Shown in pieces: positions 1 through 11,999 of a stretch of DNA of 20,947 nucleotides. The position numbers were made by a program, and so were the translations under genes. This stretch comes from Pelargonium cotyledonis (lineage: Eukaryota > Streptophyta > Magnoliopsida > Geraniales > Geraniaceae). The notes under the pieces were generated by a model. It was not told the DNA's origin. It was given only the letters and a program-made list of their open reading frames with translations, and searched no databases. The stretch is taken from assembly GCA_036897625.1 (NCBI GenBank), contig JAYMTA010001253.1, positions 1 through 20,947 of the forward strand. The letters are read 5' to 3'. How positions within the stretch are numbered: position 1 is the stretch's first letter; the number at the start of each line of letters is the position of its first letter.

Positions 1-748
1 GGGGGCGCCGTCAGGGGCGGGGGGGAGCCACTCGCAGCCTGCCTTTTTTTTCACACGTGAGACCTCTCGTACGCACTCTCTAGTGCTTTGATTTTTAATT
101 GCCGGTAGTTTTGATTGATGGATTTTGAATTTTGGATTATGGATCTAGGGCTTTGTGTGTGTTTGTGTACGTGAAGAGAGGTTAGCGCCGAGTGATTTTA
201 GCTAGGTTGGGCTTAGCAATTAGTTTATTTGATTGTGCTTTACAGTTTTGACAATTTTGTTGATTAACATGGTGTGGTTTTGGTTTTTGTTGTTTGTTAA
301 TCCGTTTGTTTTGTTGTTTAGACCATCACAAGTTCACGTTAAGGCTTGAATTTGATAATTTCAATTGGTATAGAGTTTATATTTGTTATTTTGTTAATTG
401 TATTTGCAACCTATACTGCTCTATGGTTTGAGTTTACTATGTCAATTGCATACGATATGCTTGTTATGCTAGGTTTGAATTGTTTGATGCTTATGGGAGG
501 CTCAATTGAAGTGCAGACTGTAATAAATTTTAGTATAATCACTAGTTTAAGTGATGCAATGTCTTGATTAATAGCTTTGGTGAAGGTTTGATGGAGGACA
601 ATTTGTTTGGTTAACGAGGGTTATGGGGAATATGTTAATGATTCAATTTTTTCAAGTGATTACTTTATCTCTGTTTGTGTATGCCCTGGAACTTGCATTT
701 GATTTATGCTAAACAGTAATTACTTTTGTTGGCTCTTAGGTGGTGAGA
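1..748 (+). other. 5' leader and leader intron of the UBC gene (partial)
   Basis: No coding sequence is supported here. The GC-rich first 50 bases followed by a pyrimidine-rich stretch look like a transcribed 5' leader. A plausible acceptor (TTGGCTCTTAG) ends at 739, ten bases before the UBC start codon, so the leader is probably split by an intron of about 0.6 kb. Leader introns are common in plant UBC genes. I cannot fix the donor; one candidate is GTAGTT near 108. The promoter lies outside the window. A short open frame at 346-567 falls inside the inferred intron and resembles no protein I know. Confidence 0.5.
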
Positions 749-3700
749 ATGTCGACTCCTTCGAGGAAGAGACTAATGAGGGATTTCAAGAGGTTGCAAC
801 AAGATCCTCCTGCAGGCATTAGTGGTGCTCCTCAAGACAACAATATAATGCTTTGGAATGCTGTTATATTTGGGTATGTCTTAAATAAAATTTCCTATTA
901 CATTTTCCTTCTTTTTTAGATATATTATATCGTACCCCTGTAGATTTGGCCATTTAGGACTTTCCATCATTCATCTTGATGGTATGGAAAAGTGAAAATT
1001 TGGATGCTTCTATTTACATACTTTTTTGTTATTTGCAGGCCTGATGACACCCCATGGGATGGAGGTAAAGTTAATTCTTTTATGTTACTTGACATGAAGA
1101 GGAACTTATATGGTTTTGCAATCTGGTTGCTGTCTCTTCTAAATACGTGCTATGATTATATGCTAACTTCATTGTGCTTCCCTCGCTTCGCATCTAATTT
1201 TCCTTTAGAGTTTGTGACTATAAGATGCATATTTTGAGCACTTGGTTCCTGATTCCATTATTTTCATGGATATTACTTTTGCAGTTATATGAGTAAAAGA
1301 ATTTTTAGCTTTTCTTGCATTATTTCAGTAAAATCTCTTACATTTAGGTTGGAAGTCTATTTGGATGGTTCTTTGGTTGATGACAAACCAATCCTATATC
1401 ATAATTCTTGAATATTTTAGTTAGGATCTACTACTCAAGCTTCTCCATTCCACACTATCTAATGCTATTTTCTCTGTGAAGTAATGTTTTATCACGTCTT
1501 CACGTCCTATTTCTAACTATGACCTGTCTGTACTCCTTTTAGTTTCTCTTGCATTAATTCTCCCACTTTACCTCATGACGTCGCTAACTGTTTTACGCTC
1601 CCCATGTCCAAAATCACCACAGGCAGTTTTATTTTATTTTATCATCAATTGAAATTACCCTAAATCATGTATGGATAACATATCATTCCTAATGTCACCA
1701 TAATAGCACCTAAACACCTAATCATTTTGAGCTATGATAATCTATCTTATGACTCTGGTTCTCAACATTCGATGTTATACAATTAGTCTGGTCTTATAGC
1801 TAACCTATAAAAGCTTTAAAAAGATTCTTTTATCACTGAAAACCCCCCGAAGCCCTCATCCATCTTTCGAGGGAGAATGGAACTAAAATAGTATCCATGT
1901 TATCTTGATTATTTTTCAGTTTTCTATTGGAAATATTGTTCATCATTATGTATTATACTTTTAAATCTTTCAGGTACGTTTAAATTGACACTTCAGTTTT
2001 CCGAGGATTATCCAAACAAGCCACCAACAGTACGCTTTGTGTCGCGAATGTTTCATCCAAACAGTAAGTTACATGTTTTGCTTTCCATATGGTCAGCTGT
2101 TCTCGCCTCCTAATGCTTGGGTTATCTGTTTGTCTTTAACCTGTTACCAATGGTCTCTGTTTACTTCTGATATCTCAGTTCTACCTAACCCTTCTATTTC
2201 CCCATTTTTTGTGCATGGATAGGTTCACATGGTTCGGTGGTAGTATTATAGAGTCTATTTTGTGTTCATATGTTTTTTTTTTTAATAACTTTAAACTATT
2301 GATGCATGCATGCAATTCTGCAAGTCCTCTTATAGGATATAGTTCCATGCTGAATTTAGATTGTGGAACTTTTATCATTGATTACTCTTTTTCTTGTCCT
2401 ATCTGGAGTCTAGCTTACTCTTCGCTTTCCCTTTTTAGGGTCCAAGGAGAAATTTAGATGGCTTTCTTGCTTTGTGTGTGTGTGTGTATATATATATATA
2501 TTCAATATTCATGTTATATTTTGTTAAGAAACTGTATCCATCTGCATGAAATTCCTCTTTATTCTCCCATGATACTGTTCATGCATAATTATTTGAATTC
2601 TGTGTATTATTGCACTTCTTTTATAAATATGATTAAAATTTTGCTAGAAATTTTGTTGTCATCATATTAAATTGATTATTAATGGGTTTCATTTTTTTTT
2701 TATTTGTTTTGCTTTCTTGTTCAGTTTATGCAGATGGAAGCATATGCTTGGACATTCTACAAAATCAGTGGAGCCCTATATATGATGTTGCGGCTATACT
2801 CACCTCTATCCAGGTATTTCCAAATTCCTTTATAATTTGCATGGATGCAGTATATGTCCAAAAAATTAGAAATATTCTTTATTAATAATCTATTTAAGTG
2901 TTACTTGTATTTCTAATTAGTTCAGATTTTAGAGGCCTACATTGATATAATATAGTAGTGTCGTATCTTCAAATAACTCATAGGGGGATTTTTTATAGGT
3001 TAGAAATCCACCTACTTCTTGTTTCCCGATGGATCAAGCTACACAATCTCTACTAGAGGAGTGTGATTCTTGAATCATGTAGTTGTCTCCTTGTGGACAC
3101 CTAATTCTTGCTCACTTTGAGGCAAATTATAAAACTGTGTCACTCTGTATATTTCATGATCTATGGGCTATCACTGTTTTTCATTTGTTGAATGTTTCTT
3201 CAAATATTGTTATCTGATGGATTTTGTATGTTGGCCGTTTGATATATGCTTTCATCTTTGTATCCATTTGGCCAAAAACATTCTGTATAATCTTATCAAT
3301 CCTTGCTTCTGATATAATCAGCCATTGAACATGGCGTTATCTCCTCATCCAAATAGCTCCGGTCTTCCTTGTAACATAACATAGATTTAATGTGGCAGTA
3401 ACGTAAGAACCTCCATATTATATCTAGTTGTCTAGTTATGATTATCTCAGTTTTCTTTGACGACTGTATATGACTCTTAGCCACTTGCATGAATATCTTA
3501 TGTTCATGTTTTATCTCCATGTTTGGGAGGACCTTCGTTGATTTCTTATTGCATAGAGTGTGGTTTCTGCAGTCTCGCTATAATTTCCATGTTTTCTGTA
3601 CACTCGTTGGTGACTGTAGCTTGACCTGCCAATCAATTTGCTGAATTGCAAGTTGTGGACAAAAAATGCCCAAATATCCGTGCCTATAGTGTCTCTCACG

Positions 3701-3936
3701 TGTATGGATGCATAATAATTTAAATAAAGACTTGACATACAATATTAAATTGATTGCATTTTAATATTATATTTAAGAGTTAAGACTTCATTATTTTCTG
3801 ATTGCAGTCACTGCTATGTGATCCAAACCCGAACTCTCCAGCGAATTCAGAAGCTGCACGGATGTTTAGTGAAAACAAGCGTGAATACAATAGGAGAGTG
3901 CGCGAGATTGTTGAGCAGAGTTGGACTGCAGATTAA
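749..3936 (+). CDS. UBC2: RAD6-type ubiquitin-conjugating enzyme E2 (UBC1/2 class)
   Basis: Coding exons are 749-873, 1039-1064, 1974-2063, 2725-2813 and 3808-3936, all with GT-AG introns. They join in frame to 459 nt, or 152 aa, the usual length of Arabidopsis UBC1/2/3. The protein starts [20 protein letters not shown], has the E2 HPN motif near residues 78-80, and carries the catalytic cysteine at position 88 in [13 protein letters not shown]. It ends at WTAD without the acidic tail of yeast RAD6. From family knowledge, it takes ubiquitin from E1 as a thioester on Cys88 and, with RING E3s such as HUB1/2, monoubiquitinates histone H2B in the nucleus; it also acts in post-replication DNA repair. 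All family landmarks are intact. The symbol is given by class, because UBC1 and UBC2 cannot be told apart from this sequence alone. Confidence 0.95.
2473..2501. repeat. TG/TA compound microsatellite in UBC intron
   Basis: A run of TG dinucleotides passes directly into a run of TA dinucleotides inside the third coding intron of the UBC gene. It is a typical length-variable intronic microsatellite. Confidence 0.9.
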
Positions 3937-4360
3937 CGACTCCTCCTGGCTGAGGATCTCGGAACGCGAAGAAGTTCATTGGGTGTTTGAATAACTATAT
4001 AGAATTTAAACAATTGTGTTACGAGCAGCTTAACTTTTATTTACTTTATTATATACTATGGATCATCTTCGACATCTTTTTCATTGGTTCATTGCTGCAT
4101 TTATGTTCAAATCGTCCACGGATAAAACATGTAGATATTAAGTGGAGGCATATGTTAATAACCAATTATAAACAAATGCGAACCAAATGCATTAGCTGTG
4201 TACTAAACTTTTCTGCAATGAAGCAATGCAGCTCGGTTTGGTGCGTGAGATGCACATGTTATGCGTGTAGAAATTCTTTGAACTCCCTTTATGCATTAGG
4301 TATTTTTGAACTTTTCGAGTCCATTATAGGACCAATTTAACTTTCTTATTGTCCGATCTT
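3937..4360 (+). other. Probable 3' UTR of the UBC gene
   Basis: This AT-rich sequence follows the TAA stop of the UBC gene. An open frame of 117 codons (3987-4340) lies here. It is Cys- and Leu-rich, has no recognisable domain and follows the stop directly, so I treat it as chance. The poly(A) site cannot be fixed from the sequence. Confidence 0.5.
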
Positions 4361-4970
4361 CTCAACGCCGTCTTCTAGTAATAACAAAATTGTTAGCCCC
4401 TTCACCAGGCTTATTTCTAGCCCGTCTCGGACCCATGCCCGCTCCAAATAACCTGATCTTAATTGTATCCCTTAAACATGGAAAAATATAAGATAGACCC
4501 CGAGTACATTTGTGTTGCAGACTATATAATTACGAATTTATGACATTTCTTGTATTGTCCCTGAATTATCTAAGATAAGAGTTTAAAATGAAGCAAGTAA
4601 CAGCTTCTCTCGTGGCAGACATAGATTCAGTATTTATCACATATCAATCAACAAATAAATAAATTAAGCTCATAGCTAATTATATGATTAGCAAGCATTA
4701 TCTAATTGACAGCTGCTCACTCAACGGTCCAATTGACTTATAATTAATTTAATTACTATTACTAACAACAACTATTTGACAAACCAACCACCCTTAAACA
4801 ATACACCATCTCTAATCTCTTAACTACAACATATCTATTTATTAATTACTTTATTTAATGCTAAACACCACATTATCCAAATTAGTATATGCAAATGGAC
4901 CATTTCACCCCTCACTCCCACCTAATCTCAAGGATAAAAGAGTAATTTAGTAACTGTACAGTGTACCGAA
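4361..4970. other. Intergenic, nothing recognisable
   Basis: This is AT-rich DNA between the UBC 3' region and the IQD promoter. I see no ORF of note, no RNA gene and no repeat structure. Confidence 0.6.
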
Positions 4971-4977
4971 CTACAAA

Positions 4978-5020
4978 TGGGCCTTGGTTGGGCTCCACTT
5001 TCTATATTAGATTAGGGTTC
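4978..5020 (+). promoter_or_regulatory. IQD promoter: site II elements, TATA-like box, telo-box
   Basis: The stretch holds TGGGCC at 4978-4983 and TGGGCT at 4989-4994, which match the plant site II element TGGGCY. An AT-rich CTATATTA lies at 5002-5009, and TTAGGGTT at 5012-5019 matches the telo-box. Site II plus telo-box is a known pairing in plant promoters active in dividing cells (TCP and telobox-binding factors). The start site would be near 5030-5060. This rests on motifs alone. Confidence 0.5.
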
Positions 5021-5029
5021 TAATCCAGA

Positions 5030-5988
5030 CGGCGTCGTTTAATGCTGCGTTCACATTTATCATCCAACGTTCAGGTCAGGTGCGGTGCGGTGCTGTGCTG
5101 TTGTCTTAATTTCGGACAGTGAGTCTGTGAGTGTATCAGAATCAGAGTCTGTGAAGCAGAGAAAAATATCGTGAAAATGCTCAGTGCTCGTTGCATCTCC
5201 ATATTCTTCTTCGTCTTCATGCATTGTACTCCATCTCTTTCTCAGACATTTCTGTTTTGTGTTTTTGGATTTGTGGTTTTCGATTTTTCTTGAACTGTTT
5301 CTTTAGATCTCTGTGGACTCACTGTCTCGTTTGTTTTTGTGTTTTTTGGTTCAAGAGCTGGAGATTTAGGGTTTTCGTGTCTGGAGTAGTGTGTTCTCAG
5401 GTAATGCTCGGATCCATTGTGGTTTCTTTGACTTTTATCTCTAATTTAGACTATTTAGCTCCAGCTTAACTTGTTTGTCTGTTGAGTTGTTTGTTCTTTT
5501 GTAATGAGCAGATCTCGGGTAAATTTGGCTTTTTTTGTTGTTGGTGTTGAGTTTCGGTTGTTTTCTGGACTGGGTTTCTGTTTTCTTGCTCTGGGTCTGT
5601 GACTTTGTGTTGTATTTTTCTGTAGTAGCTTCTCTCCAGTGTGAAAATGACTGTGGCAGTGCTGCATATATGTTGAGTATGGTTTCTCAGTTGCTGATTT
5701 GAGCTTTTTGTTCCGTTTGTATGCCCTGTAGAGGACTTGGTGTCACACGTTACTGCTGTGGACTATGTTTGAATGTTGTCCTTTTCTGTATGTCTTTACT
5801 GTGGTGTTGGTGTATGCAGTGTTAATTGAATTACACACTGTAGTAGCATGGAGATGTGGCTATGTTTGATTCTTACAGGGTCTGTTTCAAACTACGCTGG
5901 TGCTCATGGTTTTGTGAGGATTGATTGTTTAACTATCATGCAGATTCTGTAAGTTGCTTCTGAGTCTTTTGATTATCCGAGTGCTGTG
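5030..5988 (+). other. 5' leader of the IQD gene, probably with an intron
   Basis: This is leader sequence between the promoter motifs and the IQD start codon. A good donor (CTCAG/GTAATG at 5400/5401) and acceptor (ATCATGCAG ending at 5943) would remove an intron of about 543 nt and leave 45 nt before the ATG. If the first leader exon reaches 5400, it contains a 38-codon upstream ORF (5177-5293). GTGAGT near 5118 is an alternative donor that would remove that ORF. Confidence 0.45.
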
Positions 5989-8900
5989 ATGGGAAAAACC
6001 CCTGGGAAATGGATCAAGACTCTACTTGGGAAGAAGTCGTCAAAATCTAGTTTGCTGAAGAAAAAGGAAATCACGGTTAGACATTTGTTAACACTGAATG
6101 ATTGTAGTAACCCTTAGTTATTATTGCATCAATCAGTATTTTATTTTTCGTCCTCATAGTTGCATTATTTTATGATGGTATCTGGACAATGGGATTACTG
6201 TATAGTTTATTTTGTATAAAATGATTACCTATCTTGTTGGCAACTTGGCATAGATAAGGGAAAAAATCGGAGTACGCAAAAACTCACACCTTGCATGTGT
6301 TCGCACTAAAACCAGGGGCATATTCTTTTTTGGGGAAGAAATGTAGATTTTTAGCTCTGGTATTACCATGCTTCAGTATGAGATGATTTTTTATTGACAG
6401 CTGTTAATTTGTGTACATAAATGACCTTCCTAGGTGGCTCCACAATAATGGAAACCTTGTGCGTTGGGTCTTTGTTAGCTCTTTTGGTTCTAACATCAAT
6501 TTTTGTGCCATTGATTTTTTCACTCCCAACAATCGTATAGTAATTGAAGAAGTAATGGGGATGCTATGGGCTATTTTGAAAGATCAAAATATCACATGAT
6601 ATAATTTGTCGACTTATCTTTCATGACAATTATTGTAATATGTAGTTTAGGCAAAACCTGTCTACTTAGTCAACTGCGACCTTTATTTGAAGATATGTCC
6701 ACTCTGATTGGATTTTGATTTTCTCTTACAGAAACCTGCAGACAAAGGTGGGGCACTGGTTTCTTCTAATGAACCTTTGCCTGCATTGCCTGTGGAACAT
6801 CCACTTGTTTCAGCACCATTTCCTAATTTTGGTGGGAGAAATGAAGTTGAATCAGAAAAGGAAATAGCTGCCACTTCACCAAATCCCGAGGTTTCTCTTT
6901 TGTCTGCTAGAGAAGATGGCAACCCACCAACAGCCAGAAATTTGGCTTCACTGGATGATTCTCAGAAAATCAGACATGAACAAGCTGCCATCCAGGCACA
7001 AGCTGCTTTTAGAGGATATCTGGTAATCCTTTCTTCTGTCCCCACAAGCACTTCACTTTATCAACCTTCGTCTCTTTTTTTGGTTTTTTAAATTTTCACT
7101 CACCTAAGTCAACAAGTTTTTATTCTAAAGCACCCTCTCCAATACCCGTTACACTGCTAGTCCTCTTTCACATTATTTGTTTTCATTTTTACTGCCGTTT
7201 ATTCATTATGCTGTTACTTTAAGAAAATGATCAAAGGTAGTCTTACACAATTTGTGTTCCCCTATGTATTTTTATCAGATGTTTTAATTTGGATGTTATA
7301 TCTAATAATTGTTTATGGCTGTTTTGAGTCATATGTGCGTGTTTACTAATATCTGTGTTGGGAATTCACAATGTCAATTATATTACTTGAATAATTTCAG
7401 TAGGTAGACTCAGGCCATTCTATTATTGTTTATTATATTTTACCTCGGTTTTTCTTCCTGGAATATTATATTTGTGGAAGTCTGTGGAGTGTGGACTTCT
7501 GTAGTTTTGGTCAATGCTCTACTATACTGATGCTAGCATGATATTTTTGAAGGCTCGGCGGGCATTTCGTACCCTCAAGGGCATCATAAAATTACAAGCA
7601 CTTATACGTGGACATTTGGTTAGAAGACAAGCAGTTGCTACATTGTCTTGCGTATGGGGAATTGTTAAGTTGCAGGCACTGGCTCGTGGCCAAAAAGTTA
7701 GGCGTTCTGATATTGGGATTGAAGCACAAAAGATGTACAGTCAAGGAGAGCTTCTGGTACGTTTCTAAATTTCAACTGACTCATTATATTAGTTCAAATT
7801 TTGTTTCATGTCTTAGGTTTTATTACACTAATAAAGAATACGTAACAGCCAATTAGCTTCATGAGATGGGTATAATCATGCTAACATGAATGATTGAGAG
7901 TAACATTTGTTAGTTTGTGCAAGGATGACTTTAGTGAGTGTGAAATTTATCTTTAGATGTATGTCTTCTGACTACTATGCACACAACATTTTACAATAAC
8001 TGATTTTTACATGCTGCACTTTTCAACTTGCTTTTATTTATTAAATATATATCCTTTGTTTTTCAGGAAGCCAAATATGATAATTCTTGTGGATTAAGTT
8101 TATCCACTCGGGCAAAAAGGTTGAGAAACAATGCCTATATTCAGAAGGTAAGCATTCACGTGTTTCTATGAAATGGAAAATGTTATTAGATGAGCCACTT
8201 TCCCTAAATATTACTAATTCGGTTACATCAGTGAGAGAAAAAATCCAAGTTTTGCAGTTTCAAGTCCATAGTGGTTTCTTTCATTGGTTTATTTGCTATA
8301 GTGATGCTTTGCTTTCAAATCTAGGAATGAGAAGATTGTTTGGCCCTGTCGATGCTCAGTCAACAACTATTAATATATAGAACCATTATTGTAAAGAGTT
8401 GGTCCGGCCTTTTCCGCGCATGCCAGCTGTGGATCCTAGAGAGTTTTAAGTGTTTGGGTTGTATGTATCAACTAGTTGCCAATAGTGGTTTGCAATTAGT
8501 AGACACTGGCTTTGTGTTAATTAGTAGTTTGTAATGTATGCATGTTATTTTCACTGGCCATCCAGCTACCACAAAGCATGTACTTCCCTTGAATTTTATA
8601 ATCTTCTCACATGTTTTCATTATTTTCAGCTTCTGGCTACTACTCCCACTTCAACGCCTCTACACCTCCAGTATGGTCCAGGTGAAGCTAATTCTGTGGA
8701 GGAGTGGCTTCAGCGATGGACAATCTCACGCTTCTGGGAACCCCTTCCTCAACCAACAAACAATCAGGATCCAAAGCCTCTGTCAAAGCATAGCGGCTTG
8801 AAAACAAAAGCAACTGACCAAAGCAGGCCAAAACGAAGTGTGCGGAAACCATCGAATGCAAATGTTGAAAACGGGTCAAGTCGTTCAGCATCTGAGTCTG

Positions 8901-9682
8901 AGAAACGTAAACGCAGTACTAGCAGAACAGTTCCCAGCCACACTACAGATCCAGTTCAAGAACATCCACTAATTGAGAAGGAGAAGGTCAAACGTAATTT
9001 AAGAAAAACATCTGATTCCACAAAGGATGTCTCAGAGAGATCAAAGGTTAATGAGAAAACAAAGCACAGTCTGAGGAAGGCATCAGATTCTCCACCCCCT
9101 GATCTCGCAGAGCTGGGAGCTACTGATTCTGCTGAGAATATGAAAGACATAGTGACACCTGAACAGTCTGATCTTGACACAAGCCCGATCCTCCCAGCCA
9201 CAGAGGGTTTAGTTGATGAGATACATGATCAGCCTAACGAGATACATGATCAGTCTGCTGTGGACGGGGAACTTGTGGAGAACAATGTTGAAAATGATGG
9301 TAACAAAGGGACAGATAAGGAGCCAAACTCTGACGATATTAACAAGGAAAACCAGAAAAATAGCCAGAGAAGAGCATCTCTACCCGCGAAGATTGATCCA
9401 CAAGAGAATGGATTGCATAGCACACCAAAATTGCCCAGTTACATGGCACCAACTGAATCTGCAAAGGCTAGGCTGAGAGGACAAGGCTCCCCCCGTTTTA
9501 CACAAGACGGGGTCGAGAAGAATGGTATAACCAGGAGGCTTTCTTTGCCATCTTCCACCAATGGGAAGTTAAGTACACCGTCACCACGAGCACAGAGATT
9601 GATCCAAGGTTCTGCTAAGGGAGTAATCAAGAGTGATAAATCTCTGCTATCTTCTAGAGATGCTGGTAGTAAGAACACTTGA
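5989..9682 (+). CDS. IQ67-domain (IQD) calmodulin-binding scaffold protein, IQD30/31/32-like
   Basis: Coding exons are 5989-6075, 6732-7022, 7553-7756, 8067-8147 and 8630-9682. All introns are phase 0, giving 571 aa. The N-terminus [20 protein letters not shown] is typical of the clade. The IQ67 domain spans about residues 113-177, with IQ-type repeats [31 protein letters not shown] and [15 protein letters not shown]. It is split after FRGYL by the phase-0 intron characteristic of IQD genes. [15 protein letters not shown] lies near 245-259. A long Ser/Lys-rich disordered part follows, then a DUF4005 signature ([13 protein letters not shown]...SPRF) from residue 490. From family knowledge, IQDs bind calmodulin and associate with microtubules, plasma membrane or nucleus, often with kinesin light chain-related proteins, to shape cell growth. 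The basic, Ser-rich C-terminus fits microtubule binding. The length is close to the family's usual size. Nothing is broken. The exact clade member is inferred. Confidence 0.92.
9218..9253 (+). repeat. Short in-frame tandem duplication in IQD last exon
   Basis: GAGATACATGATCAG occurs at 9218-9232 and again at 9239-9253. The 21-nt period encodes two copies of EIHDQ in the acidic disordered region, about 7 codons apart. It looks like a recent microduplication that keeps the frame. Confidence 0.85.
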
Positions 9683-10054
9683 ACCTTAGATTTTTCCTTC
9701 ATGCTTCCGTTACATGTATGGTTTACATTGATCTATATATTTATGATACAAAGCACATTGTGTGTGGATCTCTTGTGTATATTTACTGTGTAGTAGTTGC
9801 AGCTCAACTGGAGCATGATGGTATCTAGTATTACATTGGTTGTGTGGAATTTGCTGCTTCTTTCTGTTCAGTGAATTCTTTTTAGACTTGTACTGTTTCT
9901 TCTTATTGAAATTTAATTGATGCCCCCCTTTGATGCCTTCTTTTGCTTATTGTTCATATCTTTATTTTGGGTCTTTTTTACACAAACCTCACAAGAATGC
10001 TATTACTGATAATTTGCCAAACAATGGCACACCATACAATTAGAATTGAGTCTC
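9683..10054. other. 3' region between convergent IQD gene and PQQ pseudogene
   Basis: This holds the IQD 3' UTR (probably ending near 9900-9930, where the sequence is AT-rich) and the 3' flank of the minus-strand pseudogene. No further gene is seen. Confidence 0.5.
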
Positions 10055-11941
10055 TCACACTATGCAAAAAGCATAGAGTGAGGTTCCAGCAGTCCAAGAT
10101 GGATGGAACTTTCCTAGGCCAACTGTATAATCCATTTCCAAGGTAAATGCAGCCATTACTTACTGATGCACCTCCATAAACAGTAGCTCCAGTAGTACAA
10201 GTCCACAAGATTTTCCCAGTATTGGCATCCATAGCTTAGATTGGACCATTAGAAGCTACAGACCCAGCAAACAGGACGCCGTTGGCCAGTGAAACAGGCC
10301 CCTGGGAAGTGGTGTTGCTAGGGTTTGCTGTTGTCTACAAAATCTCCCCAGTTCTTGCATCCATAGCCACCCATGCACCTGCTGTAGTTATTTGATTTGA
10401 TGGTGCAAGAGTGAAGTTCTCTCTGTTGGTGTTGGCTATGTTGGTGTAAACTCTCCGCCCATCTGTGGCTGCACCCCATATCCCTCCTCCCTCATTTCCA
10501 CCTGGTCCTGCCATCTATAAGGAAAAGTTAGTACTTATTTGAAGACCTCTCAATTGTGAGAGTCTTGTGTATTGGGTTGCACCTTTTTCTTTAACAGAAT
10601 TAGGGGACAAAACACACACCTTGAACCAGATTATCTCTCCGTTATCGCGGTCTAGAGCCCAGGCAAACCCACGCTTCTGCACAGCCACCACTATATCTCT
10701 TCTGTTTCCATTAACAGTTATGGTAAGCATCATGGGAGCTTCTCCAAAATCTGCATCCACATTAGGTCCTGGAGGACAATCAGGATTGTTAGGAACTAAA
10801 CATGCAAAGTAGAAAATATCATAGCCTCCCAATTGCCTGGACCAAGCTATCTTCCCTGTGTCAATGTCAAATGCAAGAATTGCATTGGTCCTATGCACTG
10901 ATCAGGATGTACAGGTTTTGTTGTTTGATTGTTCTGCTCCTCCTGGCACTCCAGCACCTGAGATGGTGCTGTGTAGAGATTCCCTGTGGCTGCATAAACA
11001 AGCCTCCTGGTTACATCAATGGCTGGGCTGCTTCCCCATACAGCAGCACCTGAGTAGCCTCCCAATCTCCCTCCATTATCAGGAAGTGTGTAGGTCTGCC
11101 ACCTGATTGCTCCAGTCTGAGCATTCAGCTTCACCAAGCTTCCTCTGAAAGTGCAACACTTCTCTGCTGGCAAGCCTACTTCGAGTGACGACACTCCAAA
11201 ATAGAACTCCCTGAACAAGAAAACAAGTAAGTACTTGCATTAATACATCAGAAACTAACTTGTTTTGCAACTTTAGTTTGATTTAAGTGATGGACTAACA
11301 ACCTGATTACCCATTGTAATATGTTCCAGACATGGTGATAAGAGCTCGAGGACGCTGGTCTAGCTGAGTCAACCAGACTAGTTTTCCATTGGATCTGTTA
11401 ACAGCTATGACAACAGCAGGGCCATAAATCCCCACAATCAAGAGGGGACCTGCAACAGTTGGGGTTGATCGTGACGCTGTTACATTCACAACAACGCCAG
11501 TGCCGGTTAGTCCTGTTAATGAAGTGAGGTTTTGCTGCCATATTAGAGCACCATTGTAGGCATGTACTGCATAAAAGTTGCCGTTCCATGATGGGAAGTA
11601 CACCACTCCATCAGCAACTGCTGGGGTTGCTGATATGTCTTTACCAGCAAGGAATGTCCATTTGAGTTGCAATCTTGAGACACTTGATGGGTTTATAAGT
11701 ACTTCTCCAATGGCATTCCTAGTGTTACTCAGATCTCCACCATGATTTAGCCACTGAAACCATAGAATAGTGTGTTATAGCGTAACATAAATTAGAAATA
11801 TATATCTTACAATTAGCTAGGCTTCAATAACAAACATTCTGGACTCACATCTACAGCTGAATTTTGCAGGATTCCGAGAAGCCAGACTGTGATAAGGATG
11901 GGATTGAGCAAGGAACGATATTTTTTGGAACAACCCATCAT
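10055..11941 (-). pseudogene. PQQ-repeat (polyvinyl-alcohol-dehydrogenase-like) quinoprotein pseudogene
   Basis: Four exons can be traced: 11849-11941, 11311-11753, 10620-11210 and 10055-10514, with intact GT-AG sites. Exon 1 encodes a signal peptide (MMGCSKKYRSLLNPILITVW...). Exon 2 begins WLNHGGDLSNTRNA, the usual mature start. Propeller-type repeats follow (NGALIWQQ, QTGAIRWQT, DTGKIAW, DNGEIIWF, NTGKILW), with CCTFRGS and ECQEEQNNQTTKPVHPDQC in the middle. The family is related to bacterial PQQ alcohol dehydrogenases; its plant role is not settled. Four lesions are visible. A frameshift near 10880-10900 lies between DQCIGP and NAILAFDID. TAG at 10335-10337 replaces the Trp of GEILW. TAA at 10236-10238 falls where the family usually has Tyr in PI-x-AMDANTG. 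An extra base near 10130 shifts the last 20 or so codons, whose proper frame (PSWTAGTSLYAFCIV) ends at TGA 10055-10057. A full-length product is impossible. A truncated secreted protein of about 290 residues plus a short tail could still be made. Confidence 0.9.
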
Positions 11942-11991
11942 GGAAGTGTGAGGTCAGGTGATCATGACAAGCTTGCTGGGATCATTTATAA

Positions 11992-11999
11992 TTTATATA
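11992..11999 (-). promoter_or_regulatory. TATA box of the PQQ pseudogene
   Basis: On the minus strand this reads TATATAAA. It lies about 50 bp upstream of the start codon at 11941, giving a leader of roughly 20-25 nt. The promoter core therefore seems intact even though the coding region is not. Confidence 0.55.

Noticed and set aside
3987-4340. 117-codon ORF after the UBC gene
   Set aside because: It lies in the inferred 3' UTR, has no recognisable domain, and has a Cys/Leu/Tyr-rich composition typical of translated AT-rich DNA.
7514-7552. IQD start at the ATG at 7514
   Set aside because: These bases are intronic. The reading joins from FRGYL at 7022 to ARRAF at 7553 across an AG acceptor, completing the first IQ motif.
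8534-8629. Upstream extension of the last IQD exon to 8534
   Set aside because: A TATTTTCAG acceptor ends at 8629 and the family-like sequence starts at [10 protein letters not shown]. The earlier codons are intron.
10236-10337. In-frame TAG and TAA read as recoded amino acids or removed by RNA editing
   Set aside because: Nuclear plant genes have no such recoding, and C-to-U editing cannot remove these stops. The gene also has two frameshifts, so decay is the simpler explanation.
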